DNA from: an uncultured bacterium | GTDB taxonomy: Bacteria; Cyanobacteriota; Vampirovibrionia; Gastranaerophilales; Gastranaerophilaceae | Direction: 5' to 3' | Length of the DNA stretch: 61,358 bases | Assembly: GCA_900551915.1 (NCBI GenBank) | Contig: URXT01000010.1 | Span: forward strand, 1-61,358 | Shown here: positions 43,073 through 51,821 of the stretch, piece after piece | Layout of the letters: every line of letters begins with the position of its first letter | Numbering within the stretch: the first letter of the stretch is position 1 | Translations under genes and position numbers: made by a program | The notes under the pieces: model-generated | Database searches by the model: none | What the model was told of the DNA's origin: nothing | What the model saw: the letters and a program-made list of their open reading frames with translations, nothing else

Positions 43073-43085
43073 ATTTCCCGCTTTT
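43058..43085. terminator. bidirectional terminator between phosphoesterase and enolase
   Basis: AAAAGCGGGAA at 43058-43068 pairs with TTCCCGCTTTT at 43075-43085. The stop codon TAA of the plus-strand gene lies in the loop, and the minus-strand enolase ends 6 bp beyond. A-runs and T-runs flank both sides. Confidence 0.85.
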
Positions 43086-43090
43086 AAATT

Positions 43091-44422
<1,332 letters not shown>

Positions 44423-44461
44423 TCATGAAATTTTTAAGTTTTCAAGTGGTATGGGGGATGA

Positions 44462-44556
44462 AGTGAAAGGTTTGTTTAGTGAAGAGTGACGGTGAACTGT
44501 GAGAAGTTCATTACGGTTTGGGTGAAAAGTTTAATTAGTGAAAAGTTCGTTACGTT
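44462..44556. repeat. Rep1 element (degenerate)
   Basis: Repeated GTGAAAAGT/GTGAGAAGT units with TTCATTACGGT and GTTCGTTACG, as in the other Rep1 arms but more diverged. It ends beside a C10 tract at 44562-44571. The whole gap 44378-44850 holds repeats only (Rep1, C10, Rep3, Rep2), no gene. Confidence 0.5.
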
Positions 44557-44561
44557 GTTAT

Positions 44562-44571
44562 CCCCCCCCCC
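44562..44571. repeat. C10 homopolymer between Rep1 and Rep3
   Basis: Ten consecutive C in non-coding DNA. Given the G11 and G12 tracts in two genes, this shows that long G/C runs are tolerated in this genome. Confidence 0.7.
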
Positions 44572-44573
44572 GC

Positions 44574-44657
44574 CTTTGCAGAACAAAGGGAACAGATAAG
44601 ATACGAGTCTTGTGACTATGTTTCCCGGCACCACTTTATTGCGTTCGGGAAACATAG
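44574..44657 (+). repeat. Rep3 structured repeat, copy 2
   Basis: GAACAAAGGGAACAGATAAG and ACGAGTCTTGTGAC match the minus-strand copy near 22.2 kb at most positions. It ends in a hairpin: CTATGTTTCCCG at 44616-44627 and CGGGAAACATAG at 44646-44657, a perfect 12-bp stem. Confidence 0.6.
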
Positions 44658-44841
44658 CAGCTTGAACCTAATCCCGAATCTGCGCCGCCCTAATCTGTTC
44701 AAAAGCGCTTCCCACCTAATCCAGTTCCAATGTTTAAGAGTGGACTTCGTCCACCCGAATTTCTTAGTGAGCTAGAGCGAACTAAGAAATTTCGCCCTTG
44801 CCTGTATCAGGCGAGGGCGTGCGACGATTATCGTCAGAAGA
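44658..44841. repeat. Rep2 structured repeat, copy C (full)
   Basis: Contains the same blocks as copies A and B: CCACCTAATCCAGTTCCAAT, the hairpin GTGGACTTCGTCCAC (44740-44754), a GAATTTCTTAG/CTAAGAAATTTC stem, the hairpin at 44794-44818 (GCCCTTGCCTG/CAGGCGAGGGC) and a tail ATTATCGTC. It abuts directly on the truncated XRE gene. Confidence 0.65.
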
Positions 44842-44850
44842 CATTTCTCT

Positions 44851-45030
44851 TTTTCAGCGGTTCTTTCTAAGCTTGCACAGGTCTTTGATGTTGATATAAA
44901 GGATTTATTTGAATTTAATCACCAAAAACCGCGTGTAGAAATTATTAAAGAAATTGAGGATTTAATTGCAAATTCCTCTGACAAAGAGTTAAAAACAATT
45001 TACCGTATTGTAAAAGATATTACCTGTTAG
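44851..45030 (+). pseudogene. C-terminal remnant of an XRE-family regulator
   Basis: An open frame without a start codon reads FSAVLSKLAQVFDVDIKDLF, then a helical tail ending KTIYRIVKDITC and a TAG stop at 45028-45030. The segment 'KLAQVFDVDIKDLF' is the classic last helix of an HTH_3 (XRE/Cro-like) domain. The first half of the gene is missing, replaced by the Rep2 copy that ends about 10 bp before. So it is the 3' end of a regulator truncated at a repeat. It converges on the MATE gene. Confidence 0.7.
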
Positions 45031-45033
45031 TAT

Positions 45034-46401
45034 TTATACTATTGCCTGTTTTCTAAATTTGAAAACTATATGTTTTATGCTCCACAAATAGCCGAAAAAC
45101 ATTATTGAAGATGCGCTTATCCACGCAATCGGACCTGAATAAAACATTCCGATATATCCGAATTTAATCGCAAGATAAACTGCTGCAAAAGCTCTCATAA
45201 CGAGTTCTGCAATGCAGGCCAAAAGCGGGAAAAGGGTTTCTCCCATTCCCTGAAGCGCGTTTCTGTAAATAAAGATTTGACCAAGGAAAAAGTAAAAAAT
45301 AGTGCTTATTAAAAGGTAATTATGTGCGATGTCAATTATTTCTTTCGTTGCGGTTCCAATGAAAGCTGCAATAATATCAGTTCCCCAAATTCTCATAACA
45401 AATGCCATTAAAATGCTTAAAATAATGTTTATTGTTGAAGTTTTGATAACACCTAGACGAATTCTTTTGAATTTTTTAGCTCCGAAATTCTGTGCTACAT
45501 AAGCGGCCAATGCAACACCGAACGACATCATAGGCAAAGTTGCAATTTGTTCAATTCTTAAAGCAGCAGTGAGTGCTGCTATAACGTTTGAGCCAAAAGT
45601 ATTGCAGACACTTTGGATTATAATTATTCCAATACCAATAATTGAGAATTGAATTGCCATTGGAACACCTACTCGTAAATGTTCATATGCAGAGTTCCAA
45701 AAATCGTATTTGTTGTCAAAATTCCAGTCGTTTTTAGTGATATGTAAAATCGGGAATTTATATTTGATAAAAAACAAACACAAAATAACAGAAATTCCTT
45801 GTGAAAGAATTACTGCAACGGCAGAGCCGGGAACACCCCAGTTGAATACTTTTATAAATAAAAGCGCCAGAAAAATATTTGCAATCGAAGCTATTATAAG
45901 AAAATATAAAGGAGTTTTGCTATCGCCGAGCGCTCTGATGATACTTGCGAGCATGTTATACATTGTTGTGGAAATTAATCCGATAACAATGATTTCTACA
46001 TACCAGTATGCGTTGTGGTAAATGTTTTCAGGTACATTCATCCAGTGCAAAATAGAATTCATGAAAATTGTGCACAAAATTGAGAATAAAAACGTTACAA
46101 GTATGCTTAAAATTATTGAGATGACTACTGAGCGCCGAACTCCCGAAATATCTTTAGCCCCGTATTTTTGACCCGTTATGACCGCAAACCCGTTTGTAAG
46201 ACCTACTATTACGAACATAATAAGAAAAAACACAGGTGCAACAGCACCGACTGCTGCAAAAGGTTCAACCCCAAGAGTTCTTCCAACAATAACAAGGTCT
46301 GCAATATTATAAAGCTGCTGGAAAATGTTTCCGATTAAAAGCGGTATTGAAAATAACAAAATATGTTTTAAGGGGTTTCCTGTTGTCATATCAGTAATCA
46401 T
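45034..46401 (-). CDS. MATE-family efflux transporter
   Basis: A 455-residue inner-membrane protein with 12 predicted helices. MATE landmarks: MTTGNPLKHILLFSIPLLIGNIFQ at the N-terminus, IVGRTLGVEPFAAVGAV in helix 2, TNGFAVITGQKYGAKD and, in the second half, the mirrored VAAYVAQNFGAKKFKRI. It exports cationic drugs or metabolites using a Na+ or H+ gradient. ATG 46401 is chosen over a GTG 6 nt upstream because AAAGG is then properly spaced. TATAAT on the minus strand at 46441-46446 may be its -10 box. Confidence 0.92.
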   Translation of the reverse strand: MITDMTTGNPLKHILLFSIPLLIGNIFQQLYNIADLVIVGRTLGVEPFAAVGAVAPVFFLIMFVIVGLTNGFAVITGQKYGAKDISGVRRSVVISIILSILVTFLFSILCTIFMNSILHWMNVPENIYHNAYWYVEIIVIGLISTTMYNMLASIIRALGDSKTPLYFLIIASIANIFLALLFIKVFNWGVPGSAVAVILSQGISVILCLFFIKYKFPILHITKNDWNFDNKYDFWNSAYEHLRVGVPMAIQFSIIGIGIIIIQSVCNTFGSNVIAALTAALRIEQIATLPMMSFGVALAAYVAQNFGAKKFKRIRLGVIKTSTINIILSILMAFVMRIWGTDIIAAFIGTATKEIIDIAHNYLLISTIFYFFLGQIFIYRNALQGMGETLFPLLACIAELVMRAFAAVYLAIKFGYIGMFYSGPIAWISASSIMFFGYLWSIKHIVFKFRKQAIV

Positions 46402-46554
46402 AAACACATACCTTTATAAAAAAGCTTCTCTCTATTCTATATTATATACAAAACTAAATTAATTCTCTATAAAAAATAAAACTTGAAATTTAATTTTTTT
46501 TGTGCGAGGATAAAAATTGACGGAAAAACACGTCAGAAAGCATGTTAAAAATAT

Positions 46555-46628
46555 GGCAAGGTAGCTCAGTTGGTGAGAGCGCACGGCTCATACCCGTGAG
46601 GTCGAGAGTTCGAATCTCTCCCTTGCTA
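46555..46628 (+). tRNA. tRNA-Met (anticodon CAU), probably elongator
   Basis: Acceptor GGCAAGG/CCTTGCT (first pair G-U), D arm GCTCAGTTGGTGAGAGC, anticodon stem with loop CTCATAC (anticodon CAT) and T arm AGAG-TTCGAAT-CTCT. The paired first acceptor base and ordinary stem indicate elongator rather than initiator; a tRNA-Ile with lysidine-modified CAU is possible. CCA is not encoded. It marks the left border of the acquired-looking region. No copy of its 3' end was seen further right. Confidence 0.95.
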
Positions 46629-46632
46629 ATAA

Positions 46633-46667
46633 AAAGAGGATGGAATATATTCTTAATCCTCTTTTTT
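46633..46667 (+). terminator. terminator of tRNA-Met
   Basis: AAAGAGGAT at 46633-46641 pairs with ATCCTCTTT at 46656-46664, followed by further T residues. Confidence 0.8.
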
Positions 46668-46891
46668 ATAAAATTTATTGTAATTTAACGGGACATATTA
46701 TCTGAACGCATAAAAAGATTATTCGGCAAAGTTGGCTTTGTGTTTGAGTTTTAGCAGTCGGAAGTAATCGTTTTATATGTTACAAAATGGTCTTTTACTG
46801 GTCTTGATTGTCTGATTACTGTCCAAGAATTGTCTTAATTTTTCTATTTTAAAACCAATGTTATAGCCTATTTCGTCCTCATAATCTAATT

Positions 46892-46940
46892 TGTACGGAT
46901 AAAACGATTATTTTACATTTTAAGCAAATAAAGTCCGGTT
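46892..46940 (+). repeat. ~50-bp direct repeat, left copy
   Basis: The last 26 bp (46915-46940, ACATTTTAAGC then AAATAAAGTCCGGTT) differ from 47893-47918 at one base, and the preceding 24 bp share most positions (TGTAC..ATA.AAC.ATTAT). The pair brackets the MarR/TIGR04076 genes. The surrounding gap 46668-47049 holds no gene; one minus-strand open stretch of 44 codons (46776-46907) has no start. Confidence 0.6.
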
Positions 46941-47049
46941 ACTATAAAAAGTTTTAAATTTTATGCTTCTCTCCCCATTCACATAATGAACATAAGATTA
47001 GAATGAAAAATTTTTATTAAAATACATCACGATACAAAAAAAATAAATC

Positions 47050-47078
47050 TTGACAATAGCTAGATATCTAACTATAAT
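47050..47078 (+). promoter_or_regulatory. perfect promoter with overlapping MarR-type operator
   Basis: TTGACA at 47050-47055, exactly 17 bp, TATAAT at 47073-47078. The spacer is a near-perfect palindrome: ATAGCTAGATATCTAACTAT at 47056-47075 with TAGATATCTA as its core. Such a site over the -35/-10 region is what an autoregulated MarR repressor would use. The marR start lies 25 bp after the -10. Confidence 0.8.
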
Positions 47079-47102
47079 TGTTTTGTAATACAAAGGATTT
47101 TC

Positions 47103-47519
47103 ATGAAACAAATACTATCACTAATTTCAAAAATTCACGAAAAAGGTAACAAATTTATCCTACAAGAATTAAATTCAAGTGGTATAACTGACCTTGCGCC
47201 AAGTCATGGCGATATTCTTGCAATGTTATATCAACACGACAAATTAACAATGAAAGAAATTGCAGATAAAATTCATCGTAGCAAACCGACTGTCACTATA
47301 CTTGTTGCAAAACTTGAAAGATTGGGATTTGTTACACGAGAAAAATCCACTGAAGATAGCAGAATTACATACATTATGTTAACCTCCAAAAGTGAAGACT
47401 TTAAACCGATATTTGAAAAAATTTCAAAAGATTTAAATAAAATGTTATTCAAAAACCTCACAAACAAAGAAGTTCAACTTTTAGATATAATATTATTATT
47501 AAGGAGTAAAGCAATATGA
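47103..47519 (+). CDS. MarR-family regulator (island copy)
   Basis: A 138-residue winged-helix protein. Core features: THGDILAMLYQHDKLTMKEIADKI-type helices, the recognition helix HRSKPTVTILVAKLERLGFV, and a wing REKSTEDSRITYIMLTSK. It is more compact than the MarR at 10817. It overlaps the next gene by 4 nt (ATGA), so both are one transcription unit from the perfect promoter at 47050. It probably represses that unit in response to a small ligand. Confidence 0.9.
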   Translation: MKQILSLISKIHEKGNKFILQELNSSGITDLAPSHGDILAMLYQHDKLTMKEIADKIHRSKPTVTILVAKLERLGFVTREKSTEDSRITYIMLTSKSEDFKPIFEKISKDLNKMLFKNLTNKEVQLLDIILLLRSKAI

Positions 47520-47848
47520 AAAAATGCAAAATTACAGTTTTGAAAAAACACTTTGAGAAAGAACTTTCACAACAATATGGTGCAGATGGTTTAACAGCTT
47601 GTCCAATGTTAAAAGAAGGACAAGAATTCTACGCAGATTGGGAATGTCCCGAAGGATTTTGTAATGAAGCGTGGAAAGCTATTTATCAATATGTATTTGC
47701 ACTTTCTCACGGAATTGAAGATGTTTTTTATTATGGAGATTGGATTAAAGAAAAAGGAGTTGCTATTGTAAGTTGCAACGATGGATTAAGACCGGTAATC
47801 TTCAAAATAGAAGCTACTGATATTGATTCTAAATCTAATAATAATTAA
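47516..47848 (+). CDS. TIGR04076 family protein
   Basis: A 110-residue protein matching TIGR04076: MKKCKITVLKKHFEKELSQQY near the N-terminus, then CPMLKEGQEF and WECPEGFCNEAWKAIYQYVFAL, ending with DGLRPVIFKIEA. The conserved cysteines (residues 4, 30, 43 and 48, approximately) suggest a metal or thiol function; the family role is not known to me. It is translationally coupled to the MarR gene. Confidence 0.85.
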   Translation: MKKCKITVLKKHFEKELSQQYGADGLTACPMLKEGQEFYADWECPEGFCNEAWKAIYQYVFALSHGIEDVFYYGDWIKEKGVAIVSCNDGLRPVIFKIEATDIDSKSNNN

Positions 47849-47866
47849 TATCTTTTGTATTTTTAT

Positions 47867-47918
47867 CTGTACACATACAACTATTATATTTGACATTTTA
47901 AGTAAATAAAGTCCGGTT
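47867..47918 (+). repeat. ~50-bp direct repeat, right copy
   Basis: See the left copy at 46892-46940; the match is 25 of 26 bases in the right half (47893-47918). It lies 85 bp before the MuA-like transposase gene, so it could also be one of the transposase-binding repeats of that element's left end. Confidence 0.6.
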
Positions 47919-48002
47919 CGTATATTGAATAAAATTATGTTCTAATGATACAAAAGAAGGAAAAAAGGAACACCTTTCCGACTTCAGAGTTAATCTGTAT
48001 GT

Positions 48003-50036
48003 ATGGATGAATATATAAATATTAACAAAATCGCAGAATTAAAAGGCTTAAAAAGTACCCGTTCGATAAGACTTGCAATTAACCAAGGTAAATATATTGC
48101 AAGAGAAGTTGAAGTAAGAGGCGGAAAATCGTATGAGATTCTTTATTCTTCATTAGAACCTGAGATACAAGATAGATTAGATGAAGAAGAATTAAAAACA
48201 ACAGCAATTGTTCCGTTTGAAAACAAGGTGAATTTTGTATCAGAAAATGCAAGATTAACAGCACTTGCAAGAGTGGATATAGTAACTGCCTTGTATAATA
48301 TTCGTAAAAAATATTCGACTAAAAAAGAGGCTGATTCAGTATTTTTAGATTTATATAACAGTGGAATGTATTTACCACAAATATACAAATTTGTAGGTTC
48401 AATTTCGATAGGTACACTTCATCGTTGGGTTAAGATGTTTGAAAATTATGGAACGGACGGACTTTTACAAAAATGCAAAACTAATAAACAAGGTGAATAT
48501 AATACGATTTTAAATGATGAAATGAAACAGATATTTTTAAAATATTTGTTTCACCCGAACAAATTTAGTATCGGAAAAGCTATAAATCTGACAAAACATA
48601 TTCTTGAAAAGCGAGAATATGAAAATATTCCATGTAATCTTACTTTCAGAAGATTTGCCGAAAATTTTAAGAAAAACAATTATTCAAAGTGGATTTTATT
48701 TAGAGAAGGTGAAAAAGCATATCACGATAAAATTGAACCGTATATAGAACGAGATATTTCTAAAATTGAAGTAGGAGATGTTTTGATAGCTGATGGACAT
48801 GTTCTTAATTTTCAAATAATTAATCCATTTACAGGAAAGCCGACCAGAGCAACTTTGGTCGGCTTTTTAGACTGGAAATCAACTGCACTTGTAGGCTATG
48901 AAATTATGATGAGCGAAAATACACAATGTATAGCTTCAGCTCTTAGGAATGCTATTTTAAATCTTGGAATAATCCCGAAAGTAGTTTACCAGGATAACGG
49001 AAAGGCATTTAAATCTAAATACTTTCAGAATATGGACTTTGACGAAGCAGGTTTTAATGGGATTTATGCAAAACTCGGAATAAAATCAGTGTTTGCAAAA
49101 CCGTATAATGCAAGAGCAAAAGTTATTGAAAGATTCTTTCTTGAATTTCAAGAAGAGTTTGAAAAAATGATGACAAGTTATATAGGAACAAGTATTGAAA
49201 ATAAACCGGCTTGGATGAAACGAGGAGAAAAATTGCATAGAGATATGCATAAAAAACTCTCCAATAATTACATTCCAACTATACAAGAATTAATAAAATA
49301 CATTGATTGCTGGCTCGATTACCATAATTCAAAACCTTGTCCTAATAACCGTTCAAAAACTATTCAAGAGATGTTAAATGATATTTCAAAAGAGAATATT
49401 GATAAAAGTATTTTGAACGACCTTATGATGAAAACAGAAGCAAGGACAATAAATAAACATGGAATAACGTTTCTAGGAATGCATTATAGGAGCGATTATT
49501 TATTGGATTTAAGAGAAAAAGTATTTATAAAATACAGTTTGTTTGACCTTTCAAAAGTCCTTGTGTATTCAATAAAAGGTGAATTTTTATGTATCGCAAG
49601 ACAAGTTGAAAAAGTTCATCCAATGGCAAATCATTTAGGAACAGTAAAAGATATGGAACAATTTAAGCAACAAATACAAAAACAGCAACGCAGATTTAAG
49701 AGAGTGAAAAAAGAGTTCTTAAAGTGTTTCCCTAAAGAAAAAGCAGAGGCTATAGAGATTGAACAGAAAGAAGTTATTGAAATTGAAAAATTTGAACAGA
49801 CTAAAACACCACTAAAACGCAAATTAAACTTTCGGGAACAGCAAATGAATATTCCAGTATTTAACGCTGATTATGAAAAATATGAATGGTTAATGAAATA
49901 TGGCTGTACCAATCCTGAACAAAGAAAGTGGCTTGAGGGGTATTTAAATAGTGATGAGTATGCCAATTTATACGCAGATTGCGAAAATAATGAGAAAAAT
50001 GTATTTGACCAAGAAGGAGTGTATAAAAATGAATAA
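48003..50036 (+). CDS. MuA/TnsB-like DDE transposase
   Basis: A 677-residue transposase. N-terminal HTH (residues about 5-60, INKIAELKGLKSTRSIRLAI) precedes a second DNA-binding domain around 95-180 (LPQIYKFVGSISIGTLHRWV). The rve/DDE core has Asp near residue 263 (DVLIADGHVLNFQ), Asp near 331 (VVYQDNGKAFKS) and Glu near 375 (RAKVIERFFLEF). A small beta-barrel and a Lys/Glu-rich tail of about 100 residues follow, as in MuA where the tail binds the ATPase. The next gene encodes that ATPase and overlaps by 8 nt. It is clearly not the same as the transposase at 51822. Confidence 0.88.
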   Translation: MDEYININKIAELKGLKSTRSIRLAINQGKYIAREVEVRGGKSYEILYSSLEPEIQDRLDEEELKTTAIVPFENKVNFVSENARLTALARVDIVTALYNIRKKYSTKKEADSVFLDLYNSGMYLPQIYKFVGSISIGTLHRWVKMFENYGTDGLLQKCKTNKQGEYNTILNDEMKQIFLKYLFHPNKFSIGKAINLTKHILEKREYENIPCNLTFRRFAENFKKNNYSKWILFREGEKAYHDKIEPYIERDISKIEVGDVLIADGHVLNFQIINPFTGKPTRATLVGFLDWKSTALVGYEIMMSENTQCIASALRNAILNLGIIPKVVYQDNGKAFKSKYFQNMDFDEAGFNGIYAKLGIKSVFAKPYNARAKVIERFFLEFQEEFEKMMTSYIGTSIENKPAWMKRGEKLHRDMHKKLSNNYIPTIQELIKYIDCWLDYHNSKPCPNNRSKTIQEMLNDISKENIDKSILNDLMMKTEARTINKHGITFLGMHYRSDYLLDLREKVFIKYSLFDLSKVLVYSIKGEFLCIARQVEKVHPMANHLGTVKDMEQFKQQIQKQQRRFKRVKKEFLKCFPKEKAEAIEIEQKEVIEIEKFEQTKTPLKRKLNFREQQMNIPVFNADYEKYEWLMKYGCTNPEQRKWLEGYLNSDEYANLYADCENNEKNVFDQEGVYKNE

Positions 50037-50757
50037 AGTATTTGTAAAAACAAAGAACGTCAAAAACTTTGTATCATTAATGGAGGAGGTAAAACAACTG
50101 CCCAATAATATACCTAAAATTATTCTTGTTTATGGAGAGTATGGACTCGGAAAATCAGAAACTATAAAGTGGTGGACTTTTAAAAATGATTGCATATATG
50201 TAAGAGCAAACCAAGGTATGACAAGTCGGTGGCTGTTATCTGAAATTGCAGAAGAATTAGGAGAAGAACCGTTTTGGCATATTCAGGAAACTTTTAATTT
50301 AATAGAGAAGAAACTTAAAGAAAATCCAAAACCTATAATAATTGATGAAGTAGATTACTTGCTTGAAAGAAATACAATAGAAACACTGAGAGATTTGTAT
50401 GATACAACTTCTTGTCCTTTAGTACTTGTTGGAATGGGCAACATTGATAAAAAACTTTCAAGATATCCTCATATTATAGACAGGATTTATAAGTCATTTA
50501 AGTTTGAACGATATGATTTTGAAGATGTAAAACAGATTTTGAATGAATTAACGCAAATCCCTTTTACATCGGACGGCATAAAATATCTTGCAACAAGAGT
50601 TAACCAATTTAGACAAATTGTTAAATTGATAAATAAAATAGAAAAACTTGCTATTACAAATCAATTAAAACAGATTGATGAAAATATTTTAAGGAAACTG
50701 TTATATGGAAGAACAAATATTGAAACTTTGCAAAAGGCTCAACAAATTTACGCTTGA
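50029..50757 (+). CDS. MuB/TnsC-like AAA+ ATPase
   Basis: A 242-residue ATPase starting at ATG 50029, with AAGGAG 9 nt upstream; earlier in-frame ATGs lack a ribosome site. Walker A is GEYGLGKSETIKWW near residue 37, Walker B IIIDEVDYLLER near residue 103, sensor 1 LVLVGMGNID near residue 137 and an arginine-finger-like RYPHIIDRIYKSFKF. The C-terminal part (residues about 165-235) is a helical lid like that of MuB/IstB relatives. It should choose target DNA and activate the transposase, with which it is co-translated. Confidence 0.88.
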   Translation: MNKVFVKTKNVKNFVSLMEEVKQLPNNIPKIILVYGEYGLGKSETIKWWTFKNDCIYVRANQGMTSRWLLSEIAEELGEEPFWHIQETFNLIEKKLKENPKPIIIDEVDYLLERNTIETLRDLYDTTSCPLVLVGMGNIDKKLSRYPHIIDRIYKSFKFERYDFEDVKQILNELTQIPFTSDGIKYLATRVNQFRQIVKLINKIEKLAITNQLKQIDENILRKLLYGRTNIETLQKAQQIYA

Positions 50758-51370
50758 AAATTTAGAAATTTTATCTGAAATCCCTAAAGCAGAACTTTTA
50801 CCGATATTGTCAAAATTTGTTGATGAAAATAAATTAATAAAGCAAGAAAATGAATATGTGTTTAAAAAAAATAAAGTTTCAGTTCAAAAATATTCTATAT
50901 TTAAAACATACCCTGCAATAATAAATGATATTGTATTAAGGTGTTTTTGTGAAAATATAAATTCGATAAAAGCATCTAATATTGCAAATATTGGTGAAAA
51001 CCAAATTCAAAGCTTTTATACAATATTCAGAACTTTGATTTACCAAAGGCAAAAACAAAAATTAGATTTCTACTATCTAAAATCTCCACAAAAAGCACGT
51101 CATAGAAAGTTTTTTAATCAAGAAGTATATTTATACTTATACTGCAATCAAATTTTTGTATCTGAAAATCTTTTAAAATCATCTGAGGATAAAACCTTTT
51201 CTAAAGAACAAAAAGCAAAGTTTACAACTATTTATTGCTATCTTTCAAGGAATTTAACACATAATAAAATGGCTAGTAATTTGAACTGTAAAATAGCAGA
51301 AACCTTATGGCGAAGAAAAAGAGAGTTTAAGGATTTGTATTATGATTTAAAACTATTAGCCGGATTTTAG
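50705..51370 (+). CDS. third gene of Mu-like module, unknown, winged-helix-like
   Basis: A 221-residue protein whose first 53 nt overlap the ATPase gene in another frame; AGGA lies 9 nt before the ATG. Residues 1-55 (LENLEILSEIPKAELLPILS, then KLIKQENEYVFKK) look like a winged helix. The second half (HRKFFNQEVYLYLYCNQIFV, then a Lys-rich helical end) is conserved-looking but unknown to me. By position it could be a target-site or host-interaction factor comparable with TniQ-type proteins, though no TniQ motif is seen. Role unknown. Confidence 0.65.
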   Translation: MEEQILKLCKRLNKFTLENLEILSEIPKAELLPILSKFVDENKLIKQENEYVFKKNKVSVQKYSIFKTYPAIINDIVLRCFCENINSIKASNIANIGENQIQSFYTIFRTLIYQRQKQKLDFYYLKSPQKARHRKFFNQEVYLYLYCNQIFVSENLLKSSEDKTFSKEQKAKFTTIYCYLSRNLTHNKMASNLNCKIAETLWRRKREFKDLYYDLKLLAGF

Positions 51371-51821
51371 TAATAGAACTTCATAAACTTTTCTCCGATT
51401 TTATTTTTGGGTTGTATCCCTTTAACAACGACTATCTTGGAGTTTTTATACTTATTTCTTGAAAATATTTTTTTAAGTATAGAGCGGATTTTGAAGTTTA
51501 CCTGCAGGGAAATTTCCCCGACCACAAAATGTTACCTGTTTATTATTCTGAAGAAGTAAATATAATAAAAATTGGTAGCTATTATATACAAATACAAATT
51601 TCGTCAAGACCACTTCATATTTCTTCGTAAAAAACAGGACAAATATTTGTCTTTTTTATAAAGCAGATAGATAAAGTGTTTGAGGTGAATATTGTAAAAA
51701 TAGCATTTTTAAAAAATCTTATTATTACTACATTTTAGCTTTTAAAATTGTCACAAATTTTATGTCGGAATGTTAAGTGAGCTTTAAAAGAGATTTTAAT
51801 AACGCTAAAATAAGGATATTT
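51371..51821. other. gap between the two transposase modules
   Basis: About 450 bp with no supported gene. A 55-codon open stretch at 51463-51630 (ending ISSRPLHISS) has no start codon and may be a gene fragment. GACAAATATTTGTC at 51638-51651 followed by six T is a weak terminator. The boundary of the left module probably lies here, but no clear terminal inverted repeat was found. Confidence 0.5.

Noticed and set aside
48143..48388. minus-strand frames inside the transposase gene
   Set aside because: They are shadows of the strongly supported plus-strand transposase with no ribosome sites.
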